This document shows positions 34,699 to 42,718 of a DNA stretch of 47,980 nucleotides, piece by piece. Origin of the DNA: Allomuricauda sp. (GTDB lineage: Bacteria; Bacteroidota; Bacteroidia; Flavobacteriales; Flavobacteriaceae); the NCBI GenBank assembly GCA_030148305.1, contig JASBTS010000049.1, forward strand, positions 1-47,980, in the 5' to 3' direction. Under the pieces are notes generated by a model. The model worked only from the letters and a program-made list of their open reading frames with translations. It made no database searches and had not been told where the DNA came from. Position 1 is the stretch's first letter. Every line of letters starts with the position of its first letter. The position numbers and the translations under genes are program-made.

Positions 34699-35523
34699 AT
34701 GGCAAATATTCGAAGGGAAAAAATCAGTGTATCCGTTGAAATGGAAATCTTTTATGATAGACCAAGAATGCTGATTCTTTATTTGGGGTCTCGAGAGGAA
34801 ATGTATTATTCCTATGATACGATCTCTGGATTTTGCGAAGCAGTTCCTGTGGTAAAAAAAATGGTTGAGGATTACCATATCACGTTCATTGTAATCCGAT
34901 CTATCAATGCCACTGTCTGGAACATGGGAGGAGATTTGGAGTTGTTCGTAGAATGCCAACGAACCCATAACATAGCCCTTTTAAGGGACTATGCATATAA
35001 ATGTGTGGAATTTGTGAGCCAATTGAACAAAGGATTCGGTACGGATGTCCAAGTAATCAGTCTTGTGGAGGGCAATGCCTACGGAGGCGGATTTGAATGT
35101 GCATTGGCCACAGAGTTCATCATTTCAGAGAACCAAGCATTGTTTAGCTTTCCAGAGGTACTTTTCTCCACATTCCCGGGTATGGGTGCATATAGTTTCT
35201 TGACCAGGAGAATTGGTCATTCCAATGCCCAAGATATCATTAACAGTGGTAAACGTTGGAGTGCAACCGAAATGAAGAACTATGGCATTGTGGATGGTAT
35301 CTGTGAAAAAGGAAAGGGGCTGGAATACATTGAAAATTTGATAGAGCGCAATGCTTTTTTGAGCCCTGAGTTCTCTAGGATATGCAGAAAAGTAAATATT
35401 GGGGAATTAAAGGAAATAGTGGACATCTGGATGCGGAAGGTTATGGAAATCAAGGAGGAAGATATAAAATTAATGGAGCGAATTGTTGCTGCGCAGAAAC
35501 AGAAAATGGGCAACCGGGTATAG
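34699..35523 (+). CDS. RpfF-like crotonase, putative DSF-family signal synthase
   Basis: A 274-aa crotonase whose sequence follows RpfF, the enzyme making diffusible signal factor (cis-2-unsaturated fatty acids) in Xanthomonas and Burkholderia. RpfF hallmarks as I know them are all here: VWNMGGDLELF, LVEGNAYGGGFECALATEF, FPEVLFSTFPGMGAYSFLTRR, and a later SATEMKNYGIVD. Both catalytic acids are present, Glu133 (GGGFE) and Glu153 (FPE), 20 residues apart as in Xanthomonas RpfF (Glu141 and Glu161). Generic hydratases lack the FPGMGAYSFL block. It is divergent from a two-component system instead of lying next to RpfC/RpfG. Signal production is inferred. Confidence 0.82.
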   Translation: MANIRREKISVSVEMEIFYDRPRMLILYLGSREEMYYSYDTISGFCEAVPVVKKMVEDYHITFIVIRSINATVWNMGGDLELFVECQRTHNIALLRDYAYKCVEFVSQLNKGFGTDVQVISLVEGNAYGGGFECALATEFIISENQALFSFPEVLFSTFPGMGAYSFLTRRIGHSNAQDIINSGKRWSATEMKNYGIVDGICEKGKGLEYIENLIERNAFLSPEFSRICRKVNIGELKEIVDIWMRKVMEIKEEDIKLMERIVAAQKQKMGNRV

Positions 35524-35529
35524 ATATCC

Positions 35530-35561
35530 CTGAAAACCAGTAGATAAAAGTACTGTTTTCC
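35530..35561. promoter_or_regulatory. Operator-like site B upstream of doxX-type gene
   Basis: CTGAAAACCAGTAGA then GTTTTC with GAAAAC-N17-GTTTTC spacing, as in site A. Here the inner bases CAGTA and TACTG also pair. It starts 7 bases after the RpfF-like stop and lies about 115 bases before the DoxX start, so it probably controls the following genes. Confidence 0.6.
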
Positions 35562-35676
35562 ACTTATTGTCGTGGTACCTGTGGGGCGGTACCTTTACTT
35601 CAGGTATTTCTAAGATTTGATCCTAGTGTGATGAGATTGACCCATCAAGAATTTTAAACCAAAACATTAGTAATGT

Positions 35677-36090
35677 ATGAATGTCACCAACCGATTTAAC
35701 TTAGTTTTTTGTATGTATCGGGCCTTAGTGTCCATTCTTATGATCATCCACGGAATCACTAGATTGTACTTGGGCACAATACCTGATTTTGGAGTCTTTT
35801 TGGACGGGCAGGGGATTCCTTTTGGTGTGGTTGTGGCATACGGTATTACCGCTTTTGAAATACTTGGTGGATTGCTGCTCATATTCGGTAAGTTCCCAAA
35901 ATGGATTGCTTCACTTTTTGCATTGGAACTTTTGTTCGGCATTATTATGGTTCATTCCAATTTTGGATGGTTTGTCGTAGGGCACAGCTCAAACGGTATG
36001 GAGTATAATATTTCATTGATTTTAGCTTTTCTGTTGATTGCGGCAGAAGATTTTCTTAAACCAAAATCCACCATTTTCAATAATGAATAG
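35677..36090 (+). CDS. DoxX-family membrane protein
   Basis: A 137-aa protein with four membrane helices (ALVSILMIIHGITRLYLG, VVVAYGITAFEILGGLLLIFG, IASLFALELLFGIIMVH, ISLILAFLLIAAEDF). The IHGITR start of helix 1 and FEILGGLLLIFGKF are typical of DoxX/DUF417-like quinone-related membrane proteins. Function in the family is not settled; roles in thiosulfate oxidation and redox stress are reported for some members. Its stop overlaps the next gene by 8 bases. It follows site B and may be regulated together with the RpfF-like gene. Confidence 0.8.
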   Translation: MNVTNRFNLVFCMYRALVSILMIIHGITRLYLGTIPDFGVFLDGQGIPFGVVVAYGITAFEILGGLLLIFGKFPKWIASLFALELLFGIIMVHSNFGWFVVGHSSNGMEYNISLILAFLLIAAEDFLKPKSTIFNNE

Positions 36091-36643
36091 ATCACAAGTA
36101 TTGTTCCTGTTATTTTTTTTCCTGCATTTTTCACATTCATTTTCCCAAAAGGTTCCAAGTGTGGAGTTTACAGGGAGACCCTATTTTTTGGTTGAGGATG
36201 GCAAACTGGCGGACATGGAGCGAGTCGATGCCCAAATGGATTATAAAGTAAAGGCCTTGGGATATGGAGGTACTGATATCTATTTTACGGTATTCTCACC
36301 GTCATCACCGATCACATTTGAAATAGGTACTTTGCCCAAGATCATAATCCGAGTGGAAGAAAACGTGGATCCCAGTGAAATTGTCACACTTTCCAAAGCC
36401 GTTCTTAAAAAGGATAGGAGACGTTTTTTACAAGGCAGTATGGCATTTGGAGGCAAAGCGAGGGATGTCAGTGATTCCTTTGTACAAATAGAATTTGAGA
36501 TGATCGATAAGGGACTGTATCAAATTGTGCTCCCGGGCGAACTTGAACCTGGCGAGTATGGATTTGTTCCTATCGTGAACAATGCCAACCCCTTGACCGG
36601 CATGAAAACTACTGTGAAGGTCAGCTGTTTTTCCATTCAATAA
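36083..36643 (+). CDS. Secreted protein of unknown function
   Basis: Start set at the ATG at 36083 (MNRSQVLFLLFFFLHFSHSFSQ), a signal peptide, overlapping the doxX stop by 8 bases; the ORF-track start is inside doxX. The 186-aa mature protein is beta-rich, with ELEPGEYGFVPIVNNANPLTG near its end, a strand-turn pattern often seen in immunoglobulin-like folds. No catalytic motif. Coupled to doxX, so the two probably work together. Family not recognised. Confidence 0.68.
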   Translation: MNRSQVLFLLFFFLHFSHSFSQKVPSVEFTGRPYFLVEDGKLADMERVDAQMDYKVKALGYGGTDIYFTVFSPSSPITFEIGTLPKIIIRVEENVDPSEIVTLSKAVLKKDRRRFLQGSMAFGGKARDVSDSFVQIEFEMIDKGLYQIVLPGELEPGEYGFVPIVNNANPLTGMKTTVKVSCFSIQ

Positions 36644-36672
36644 ATTTCACTAAAACTAAATAAATATAAAAA

Positions 36673-37197
36673 ATGAAAAAGTTTCTTTCTTTGGTTGCCA
36701 TGGCCCTTTTGTTTACCACCGTTACCGTAGCCCAGGAGTTTGAACAGGATGATAATATAGTATCCTTGGGCATTGGCCTAGGTGGTGATTTCGGAAGTTT
36801 TGACACGACCAAATCCAGTCCGGGCCTTAGCCTTCAGTATGAAAAGGGCATCTGGAACATTGGAGAACAGGATGTGATAGGTCTCGGAGGATATTTGGGG
36901 TATAAGTCCTATACCTATAAAACGGATGATGCCGATTATAAATGGACCTATACGATCATCGGTGTAAGAGGAGCTTATCATGTGAACAGTTTGGAAGTTG
37001 AGAACCTTGATGCGTACGGTGGCTTGATGCTTTCCTATAATATACTCTCATTTGATGGGGAGGGAAGCTATGGCAGTGCCATGGGACTTACTGCCTTTAT
37101 CGGTGGTCGCTGGTATTTTACCGATCAGTGGGCCGCCATGGCAGAGATAGGTTATGGTGTATCCTATTTGACCGTTGGGGTATCTTATAAATTGTAG
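36673..37197 (+). CDS. Small outer-membrane beta-barrel protein
   Basis: A 174-aa protein with signal peptide MKKFLSLVAMALLFTTVTVAQ and alternating hydrophobic strands: IVSLGIGLGGDFGSF, GLGGYLGYKSY, YTIIGVRGAYH, YGGLMLSYNIL, GLTAFIGGRWYF, and a C-terminal YLTVGVSYKL ending in a hydrophobic residue, as in an eight-strand OmpX/OmpW-like barrel. It is 29 bases after the secreted protein and is followed by a terminator, so it is likely the last gene of this transcript. Confidence 0.8.
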   Translation: MKKFLSLVAMALLFTTVTVAQEFEQDDNIVSLGIGLGGDFGSFDTTKSSPGLSLQYEKGIWNIGEQDVIGLGGYLGYKSYTYKTDDADYKWTYTIIGVRGAYHVNSLEVENLDAYGGLMLSYNILSFDGEGSYGSAMGLTAFIGGRWYFTDQWAAMAEIGYGVSYLTVGVSYKL

Positions 37198-37528
37198 GTT
37201 GGTTTTTTTTTGAGTTTTGCCTTGCGGGACTGGGGAACACGCTAGGATGTTCCCCTTTTCCGTATAGGGTAAAATGAAATTGCTCATGTTTACCAAAGGT
37301 TTGTTCAATTTTATGGTAAGACTAACATGTCTGTGGGCTGTTTAAAGAGCATTTGGAGTGTCTTGATCCAATGCTTCCATTTCATTTTTAATATTGGTTG
37401 TATTCCCATTCTTCTAAAAGGGAATAAAGGAAAACACTGATTATCCGTAGTATTTAACAACGGGATGGAAATCCCATTTTAACCTTAATACTTTAAAAAT
37501 TGCTGAATTAAAACAAAAATTGATTGCT
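37198..37528. other. Intergenic stretch with terminator
   Basis: 331 bases between the barrel protein and the propeller lipoprotein. It holds the stem-loop at 37232-37259 and, presumably, the promoter of the next gene. The small - strand frames in the ORF track show no protein signal. Confidence 0.5.
37232..37259 (+). terminator. Intrinsic terminator after the barrel gene
   Basis: GGGGAACA and TGTTCCCC form an 8-bp stem around an 8-base loop, followed by TTTT. It lies 34 bases after the stop at 37197. Confidence 0.75.
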
Positions 37529-38644
37529 ATGAAAAAAAACAAATTTTTACAAAGGAAAAAGAAAAGCATTCTTGCAAAATGTTTAAAGACGTTATCAGTC
37601 GTAACGGCATTGTTCATGATTGGTTGTTCCACAGGTAAGCACGATAAAAATCCGCTGGATTTGACTTGGGACCAAGTAGGTTTGGACGGACTCGTGGTTA
37701 ACCGACTTGAGTTGATCGCAAATAAGCTATATGCTATCACGGATGACGGGCTTTACGTGATGGATGTGGAATCGGGAAACGGATTTGCACCTTTGGGACT
37801 TCAAGATAAGAATATTCTGGATTTAGTGGATTTTGGTCAAGGGCACTTAATGGCATCTTACCGCAATCCAAATGACTGGGAAGATTTTGGACTTTATGAA
37901 ACTTTTGATGGAGGAAACAACTGGTTGCCCAACGGGAATGCGTTTGGGGAAGATGGACAAGACGAAGCCATTAATGATTTTTATTGGGACGGAACCAATT
38001 CTACTCTTTATGCAACTGGTGTCGGTGTCTTGGCAAAATCTTTGGACATGGGCACAACTTGGGAGTTGATATATGGCTATTGGATAGCCAGTAGTACAGC
38101 GATGATGGTTGAGATAAACCCCATCAATAAGAGTGATATCTGGTTCGGTGGACAAGGTTCCATTGAAAATGGTTATTTGGTGCACATACGGAATGGATCT
38201 ATTATAAAAGAATGGGGTGATTTGGTTCCTAACCCGTCCGTGGTAAAGGAAATTTATTTTGATGGTTCCTCATCACAGAACATTTATGTGGGATGGGAAG
38301 GGGCACTTTTGAAAACTTCTGATAATGGCAATACATGGAATACATTGATCGATGAGCATGCTGAGGCTTCATTCTTCTTTGGTATTGGTGCAAGTGGTAC
38401 TAATTCTGATTTGGTCTTTTCGGGAAAATGGAACAAGGGAATGGATAAGCAACGCTTGACTTTGTATTATTCCATGAATGGGGGGAACAATTGGTTTAAG
38501 GAAAACTATCTGCCAGAAAAGCATGGTGGAATCTTGGATTTAAAGATAGTGAATGGTGCTGCAGGGGAACGTATCTTTTTGGCACTTGACAAAGGCGGGG
38601 TCTATGAGGTTACTTATGAATTGTCCGATGATTTGGACGAATAA
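37529..38644 (+). CDS. Asp-box (BNR/YCF48-like) beta-propeller lipoprotein
   Basis: The ORF track uses TTG at 37520; ATG at 37529 (MKKNKFLQRKKKSILAKC...) leads into LSVVTALFMIGC, a lipoprotein signal with a long basic N-region. The 371-aa protein shows repeated Asp-box turns: ETFDGGNNW, KSLDMGTTW, KTSDNGNTW, and YSMNGGNNW. Such repeats form beta-propellers in sialidases and in YCF48/HCF136 assembly factors. No sialidase catalytic residues (RIP) are seen, so a scaffold or binding function is more likely. Stands alone. Confidence 0.75.
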   Translation: MKKNKFLQRKKKSILAKCLKTLSVVTALFMIGCSTGKHDKNPLDLTWDQVGLDGLVVNRLELIANKLYAITDDGLYVMDVESGNGFAPLGLQDKNILDLVDFGQGHLMASYRNPNDWEDFGLYETFDGGNNWLPNGNAFGEDGQDEAINDFYWDGTNSTLYATGVGVLAKSLDMGTTWELIYGYWIASSTAMMVEINPINKSDIWFGGQGSIENGYLVHIRNGSIIKEWGDLVPNPSVVKEIYFDGSSSQNIYVGWEGALLKTSDNGNTWNTLIDEHAEASFFFGIGASGTNSDLVFSGKWNKGMDKQRLTLYYSMNGGNNWFKENYLPEKHGGILDLKIVNGAAGERIFLALDKGGVYEVTYELSDDLDE

Positions 38645-38696
38645 AGATTTTGTGAATAAATAGGAATAGATCCTAACAGATTAAGGAATTCAATGC

Positions 38697-39620
38697 ATGA
38701 TGAAGGCAATTCTTTGCAGAAAATATGGACCTCCAAATGTTTTGGAATTGGCAGAGGCGCCAAGACCAAAAATAAGGTCGAATCAAATTTTGGTAAAGGT
38801 CAAGGCCGCTGCAGTGAATTCTGCCGATGTGAGGATTAGGGAACTCAAGGTGGATTCTTTTTGGCTCCGTCTAACAATGAGGTTTGTTTTAGGTCTTTTT
38901 GGACCAAGAAGACGCATCTTGGGTTCCTCATTTTCCGGCATCATCGAAGAAATGGGAAGCAAGGTTTCAGGGTATCAGGCTGGACAATCCATATTTGGTA
39001 CCACGGGGCTTAAGATGGGTGCCTATGCCGAGTATTTGGTGTTGTCCAAGAATGCCATTTTTTCTTTTAAACCTACAACGGCAACCTTCGAAGAGGCAGC
39101 AGCATTGCCCTTTGGTGGTACCACTGCCCTTTATTTTTATCAAAGAACACAGATTTCTGTACAACATGGATTGGAGGTTTTAATCTATGGGGCAACAGGT
39201 TCAGTAGGTGTTATGGCTGTGGAAATGGCTAAACACTATCAAGCCCATGTTACATCGGCTTGTAGCCATGAAGGTGAATCGTTGGCAAGAAAACTGGGAA
39301 GTGATGAAATTATCATTTATACGGATAAACCAATTGTTGGGATATCTAAAAAATTCGATATCATCTTTGATGCTGTTGGACGTATTTCAAGAAAAGAATG
39401 CGGTCATCTATTAAAAGAGAATGGCAAATTTTTGACCGTTGGTGGGTTGGAAATGGCAAAGGAGACAAAGGGACAATTGCATTTGCTCCGGGAACTTTTT
39501 GATCAAAAAAGGATCCACGCCAATATAGATAGAGTATATCCATTGGATGATATTATTGAAGCACATTCCTATGTGGACTCTGGAAGAAAAAAGGGGAATG
39601 TCATTATAAGAGTGGGATGA
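38697..39620 (+). CDS. Medium-chain NAD(P)H oxidoreductase (quinone oxidoreductase-like)
   Basis: A 307-aa protein of the zinc-free MDR branch. The GroES-like N-terminal part has VKVKAAAVNSADVRIR and LGSSFSGIIEEMGSKVSGYQAGQSIFG; the Rossmann half has LIYGATGSVGVMAVEMAKHYQAHVTSACS. The structural and catalytic zinc cysteines of alcohol dehydrogenases are missing. Typical substrates are quinones or alpha,beta-unsaturated carbonyls, and the family is often involved in reactive-carbonyl detoxification. Cytoplasmic. No clear partner next to it. Confidence 0.88.
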   Translation: MMKAILCRKYGPPNVLELAEAPRPKIRSNQILVKVKAAAVNSADVRIRELKVDSFWLRLTMRFVLGLFGPRRRILGSSFSGIIEEMGSKVSGYQAGQSIFGTTGLKMGAYAEYLVLSKNAIFSFKPTTATFEEAAALPFGGTTALYFYQRTQISVQHGLEVLIYGATGSVGVMAVEMAKHYQAHVTSACSHEGESLARKLGSDEIIIYTDKPIVGISKKFDIIFDAVGRISRKECGHLLKENGKFLTVGGLEMAKETKGQLHLLRELFDQKRIHANIDRVYPLDDIIEAHSYVDSGRKKGNVIIRVG

Positions 39621-39687
39621 CTTTTTTATGTGATGTAACACAACCAAATTTCAAATTGAACATCCTAGTTGAAATAAAAAAACTAAA

Positions 39688-40206
39688 ATGAAAAAGAAAA
39701 TTTTGAATACCATGTCGTTATTGTTGGCAGGAGCCATGCTTTTTTCCTGTGACTCGGACAGTGAAAACAATTGCCCCGAAAATTTTACAGGGGCCTTGCT
39801 TGCAGAGGAAGAGCTACTGGTAGGGGAGTGGAGATTAACAGGTGTAATGTCCGCTAAGGAGATTGATTTGACAGACGATGATACGGACAATCCTTCAAAG
39901 GATGTTTTTGCCCAATATGATGAGTGTGAGAGGGATGCGGTTTATATCTTTAAAACCGATCGCAGCTATACCTATGAACTAGGTCGTAATACTGATGATT
40001 GTGATTACAGCATCCCTTCCAGGGGTACTTGGCAATTGCGATCTAAAAACCTGAGCTTGGTCACTTCATGTCAGCTATTTATCACTGGCTTAGAATTAAA
40101 TGAGGATGAAACGGAGTTTTTATATTCCAATGTGTACAATATTACAGATGTGGATGGGAGTATTATCCAGACCAATATTGAATTTAAATATACCTTGGTT
40201 CCCTGA
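39688..40206 (+). CDS. Lipocalin-like lipoprotein
   Basis: A 172-aa lipoprotein (MKKKILNTMSLLLAGAMLFSC, lipobox LFSC). The mature part follows the Bacteroidota lipocalin-like pattern: LLVGEWRLTGV, an acidic segment (DLTDDDTDNPSKD), DECERDAVYIFKTDRSYTYE and SRGTWQLRSKNLSL. Function unknown; such proteins may bind small hydrophobic ligands. A strong terminator follows. Confidence 0.72.
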   Translation: MKKKILNTMSLLLAGAMLFSCDSDSENNCPENFTGALLAEEELLVGEWRLTGVMSAKEIDLTDDDTDNPSKDVFAQYDECERDAVYIFKTDRSYTYELGRNTDDCDYSIPSRGTWQLRSKNLSLVTSCQLFITGLELNEDETEFLYSNVYNITDVDGSIIQTNIEFKYTLVP

Positions 40207-40316
40207 TGTATTTTACAGATTCAATGACCCTAGTACATCATTATTTTTAAGGTGTCGATCTGTTATTTGGGTTTAAACTTCGAATTAAATCTCAGTAATC
40301 TATTTTTTAAACATTT

Positions 40317-40355
40317 AAATCCTGATGGTCATTGTTCATCAGGATTTTTGTTTTT
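40317..40355. terminator. Terminator between convergent genes
   Basis: AAATCCTGATG and CATCAGGATTT form an 11-bp stem around a 9-base loop, followed by TTGTTTTT. On the other strand the stem is followed by AAATGTTTAAAA read as its complement TTTAAACATTT, so it may work in both directions between the lipocalin-like gene and the convergent carbonic anhydrase gene. Confidence 0.85.
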
Positions 40356-40476
40356 AACGACACACCTTATCGCTCTCTAATAGATCTCGTAAAAAAACCA
40401 GTGGGTTAATCAGGTGTTCCTTGAATATCCCATATCAATAATGGTCAATTGGGGAAGTTGTTTTTATTTGGAGGAT

Positions 40477-41121
40477 TTAATCTTTGATTTCCAGCCTATA
40501 AAATTGGTCTAGATCCTTATTGCTGTTCATGTTAACGTCCAAATCCTTAATGATGCCGGTTCCGACGCCATACACCCAACCGTGCAGATGAAGGACCTGT
40601 CCTTTTTTCCATGCCGTTTGTACAATGGAGGTTTTGGCCAGATCAAGTACCTGCTCCCTTGTATTGAACTCTACAAAACGGTCGAAACGCAATTCCTTGT
40701 CCTCAATACTTTCCAGGCTGTGCTGGTGAAGTCTATATACATCCCTAATATGTCGGATCCAATTATCTACCAATCCGTAGGAGTGATTTTCCATGGCAGC
40801 TTTTACGCCACCACATCCATAGTGACCGCACACAATGATATGGGTTATTTTAAGTGCGTTAACGGCATAATCCAGTACGCTTAGCATGTTCATGTCGGAA
40901 TGTACCACCATATTGGCAATGTTGCGATGGACGAAGACCTCGCCAGGTTGTGCACCGATAATCTCATTGGCGGGAACCCTACTATCTGAGCAACCGATCC
41001 ATAGGAGAGGGGGTTGTTGCCCCTTTTCAAGCTTCTTGAAAAATTCCGGGTCATCGTCCAGTTTGGATGCTACCCATTTTTTATTGTTCTCGATTAAATT
41101 TTTGTAGAATTCAGAGTCCAT
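40477..41121 (-). CDS. can: Beta-class carbonic anhydrase
   Basis: A 214-aa enzyme interconverting CO2 and bicarbonate in the cytoplasm. Zinc ligands are in WIGCSDSR (Cys44, with Asp46 and Arg48 of the gate) and CGHYGCGG (His100 and Cys103). HRNIANMV and VDNWIRHIRDVY agree closely with E. coli Can over the full length. It is 47 bases downstream of the potassium-channel gene on the same strand, so the two may share a transcript. Confidence 0.96.
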   Translation of the reverse strand: MDSEFYKNLIENNKKWVASKLDDDPEFFKKLEKGQQPPLLWIGCSDSRVPANEIIGAQPGEVFVHRNIANMVVHSDMNMLSVLDYAVNALKITHIIVCGHYGCGGVKAAMENHSYGLVDNWIRHIRDVYRLHQHSLESIEDKELRFDRFVEFNTREQVLDLAKTSIVQTAWKKGQVLHLHGWVYGVGTGIIKDLDVNMNSNKDLDQFYRLEIKD

Positions 41122-41168
41122 TACTGTTTTTTATAATTAAATGCTTGGGTTCTTACCAAGATTCATAA

Positions 41169-42104
41169 CTAATTCAAAGCGGCCTTATAGGTTTGGTCAA
41201 TACCACCAACATCAATAGAAACACCAGATCCATGTCTTTTGGTAAGATAAGTGAATTTTTCTCCCCATTTGATTTCGTTGGCTTTATAGGAAGATTTTGA
41301 ATACACTGTTTGCGAAAAGGATTCATCAAAGGCCTTGATGAAGATTAGGAATTCGGCATCCCTTTCCATCATTTCTTCTGGGGATATTCCCAACAAGGGA
41401 CTGTTTTCGCCAATCGGATGTACAATGGTCCACATGGTGGGAAATAAGATCACCTTGGATCTTTCAAGTTCCAAAAGATGAAACTCCCGGGAATCAGGGT
41501 TATCCTTGCGCTGCATGGAAAGGGTTACGGAAGCTTCCACTTCAATGAGCTGATTGTTTTTAGGATTGACGACCCTGAACATAAAACCATTAATATCCAA
41601 GTAAGGTGCAATCAAACCAAAGGTACTATATTTTATGGAGGCATAAGGTTTGGAGAACCGCCCATACATCAATCCAGTGGCCAAGGCAAACAGCAAAAGC
41701 CCCAATAGGGACTCAGTGGCGGCCACAATATTGGCAGGAAGGTTCAAAGGAGCTACTTGGCCGTATCCCAATGTGGTAATGGTCTGGGCACTAAAGAAAA
41801 AGGAGTCCAGAAATTTGTCCATGGTTGTGGTCCCTCTAATTCCGGTCAAATGTTCGGTGCCGATAATAACATAAAGGCTTGCAAAGAATAGGTTTATCCC
41901 AAAATAAACCGTGACCAGTATGGCAATAAAGGAAGGCCATGACATCGTCACCAAAGAATGGAACATGTTGATGCGTTCCAAAAAAGGGACATTATGTTTT
42001 CTTACATTGAAAGTTCCATCTTTGTTCAGGGCGCGATATCCAATGGTACCTGTTCTGGTATCCAGGCCCAAATCTTCAAATCGCGCTTTTCGTCTGGGTC
42101 TCAA
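41169..42104 (-). CDS. Inward-rectifier-type potassium channel (KirBac-like)
   Basis: A 311-aa inner-membrane channel. FEDLGLDTRTG and RALNKDGTFNVRK are the N-terminal signature of bacterial Kir channels. Two membrane helices (SFIAILVTVYFGINLFFASLY and IVAATESLLGLLLFALATGLMYGRFSKP) flank the pore with selectivity filter TTLGYGQ. The C-terminal half is the cytoplasmic immunoglobulin-like Kir domain. No ATG is available: the reading frame has a stop upstream and begins with TTG at 42104, which is the only start that keeps the conserved N-terminal slide-helix region. K+ flux and its gating ligand are not deducible here. Confidence 0.92.
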   Translation of the reverse strand: MRPRRKARFEDLGLDTRTGTIGYRALNKDGTFNVRKHNVPFLERINMFHSLVTMSWPSFIAILVTVYFGINLFFASLYVIIGTEHLTGIRGTTTMDKFLDSFFFSAQTITTLGYGQVAPLNLPANIVAATESLLGLLLFALATGLMYGRFSKPYASIKYSTFGLIAPYLDINGFMFRVVNPKNNQLIEVEASVTLSMQRKDNPDSREFHLLELERSKVILFPTMWTIVHPIGENSPLLGISPEEMMERDAEFLIFIKAFDESFSQTVYSKSSYKANEIKWGEKFTYLTKRHGSGVSIDVGGIDQTYKAALN

Positions 42105-42718
42105 AACCTGATTTTATTAATGTCCAATTGATGATTTTAAAAATACACATTTTGGCGCTGAAATTTTATTTTCAAAAGTGCATATATAGATTGTAGTAGC
42201 TTTTTAACTACCCAAGGATATATAGAAGTCTAAAGAATAACATGAAGATGTCCTATAGGATACCTTTTTAAGAAAGTAGAACATAAATAATTGTTTTATA
42301 GTTTTTTATATCTTGTTCTACCATCTTGTTGTTTACATTTTCTTAAAAGTTCATGATAGGTATTTCCTTGGTTGCCAGTCTTATATTAAATCTATTATTA
42401 ACACTGAATGCGTTTAGTGGAAATTATAAGGGGTTCTTAAAAGTGTGCTGTTGTGAACTTCAATATCAAAACCTCGTAATATCGTTTCTTAATAAATAGT
42501 TGTTTGGCGGCATTTTCAAAATGAATCGTTTTAATAATTCTTCAAGGTTCGGAAACTGTGATATTTGAATTTTGTGTATTCCCAAATAACCCTTAATTGC
42601 CTATAAATTGACATTTGTCAAATTCATCGAAATTACCGCACTGCTGAAAGTCGTTAATTGCTTCAAAATGCTATTTTTGGGAAACGCTTTACTCCTCGCC
42701 AGAAATTTCATTCAAAGC
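42105..42718. other. AT-rich regulatory region between kir and crp/fnr genes
   Basis: 614 bases with divergent genes at both ends. It contains an inverted repeat GTAGAACA ... TGTTCTAC (42276-42321, 30-base spacer) and the TTGA-N6-TCAA site at 42608. No convincing open frame. The ORF-track extension 42608-42718 of the regulator is treated as non-coding. Confidence 0.55.
42608..42621. promoter_or_regulatory. Crp/Fnr-like site TTGA-CATTTG-TCAA
   Basis: A TTGA-N6-TCAA palindrome, the half-site arrangement recognised by many Crp/Fnr-family regulators. It lies 98 bases before the start of a Crp/Fnr-family gene, consistent with autoregulation. A near copy is at 43448, and both share the flank TTTGTCAA. 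Confidence 0.55.

Noticed and set aside
39814-39820. CTACTGG inside the lipocalin-like gene, similar to the operator half-site
   Set aside because: It is a single half-site in coding sequence without the GAAAAC flank or partner.
42608-42718. N-terminal extension of the Crp/Fnr gene from a TTG start
   Set aside because: It would give an unusually long, hydrophobic leader and would place the putative operator inside the coding region; the ATG at 42719 gives the usual family length.
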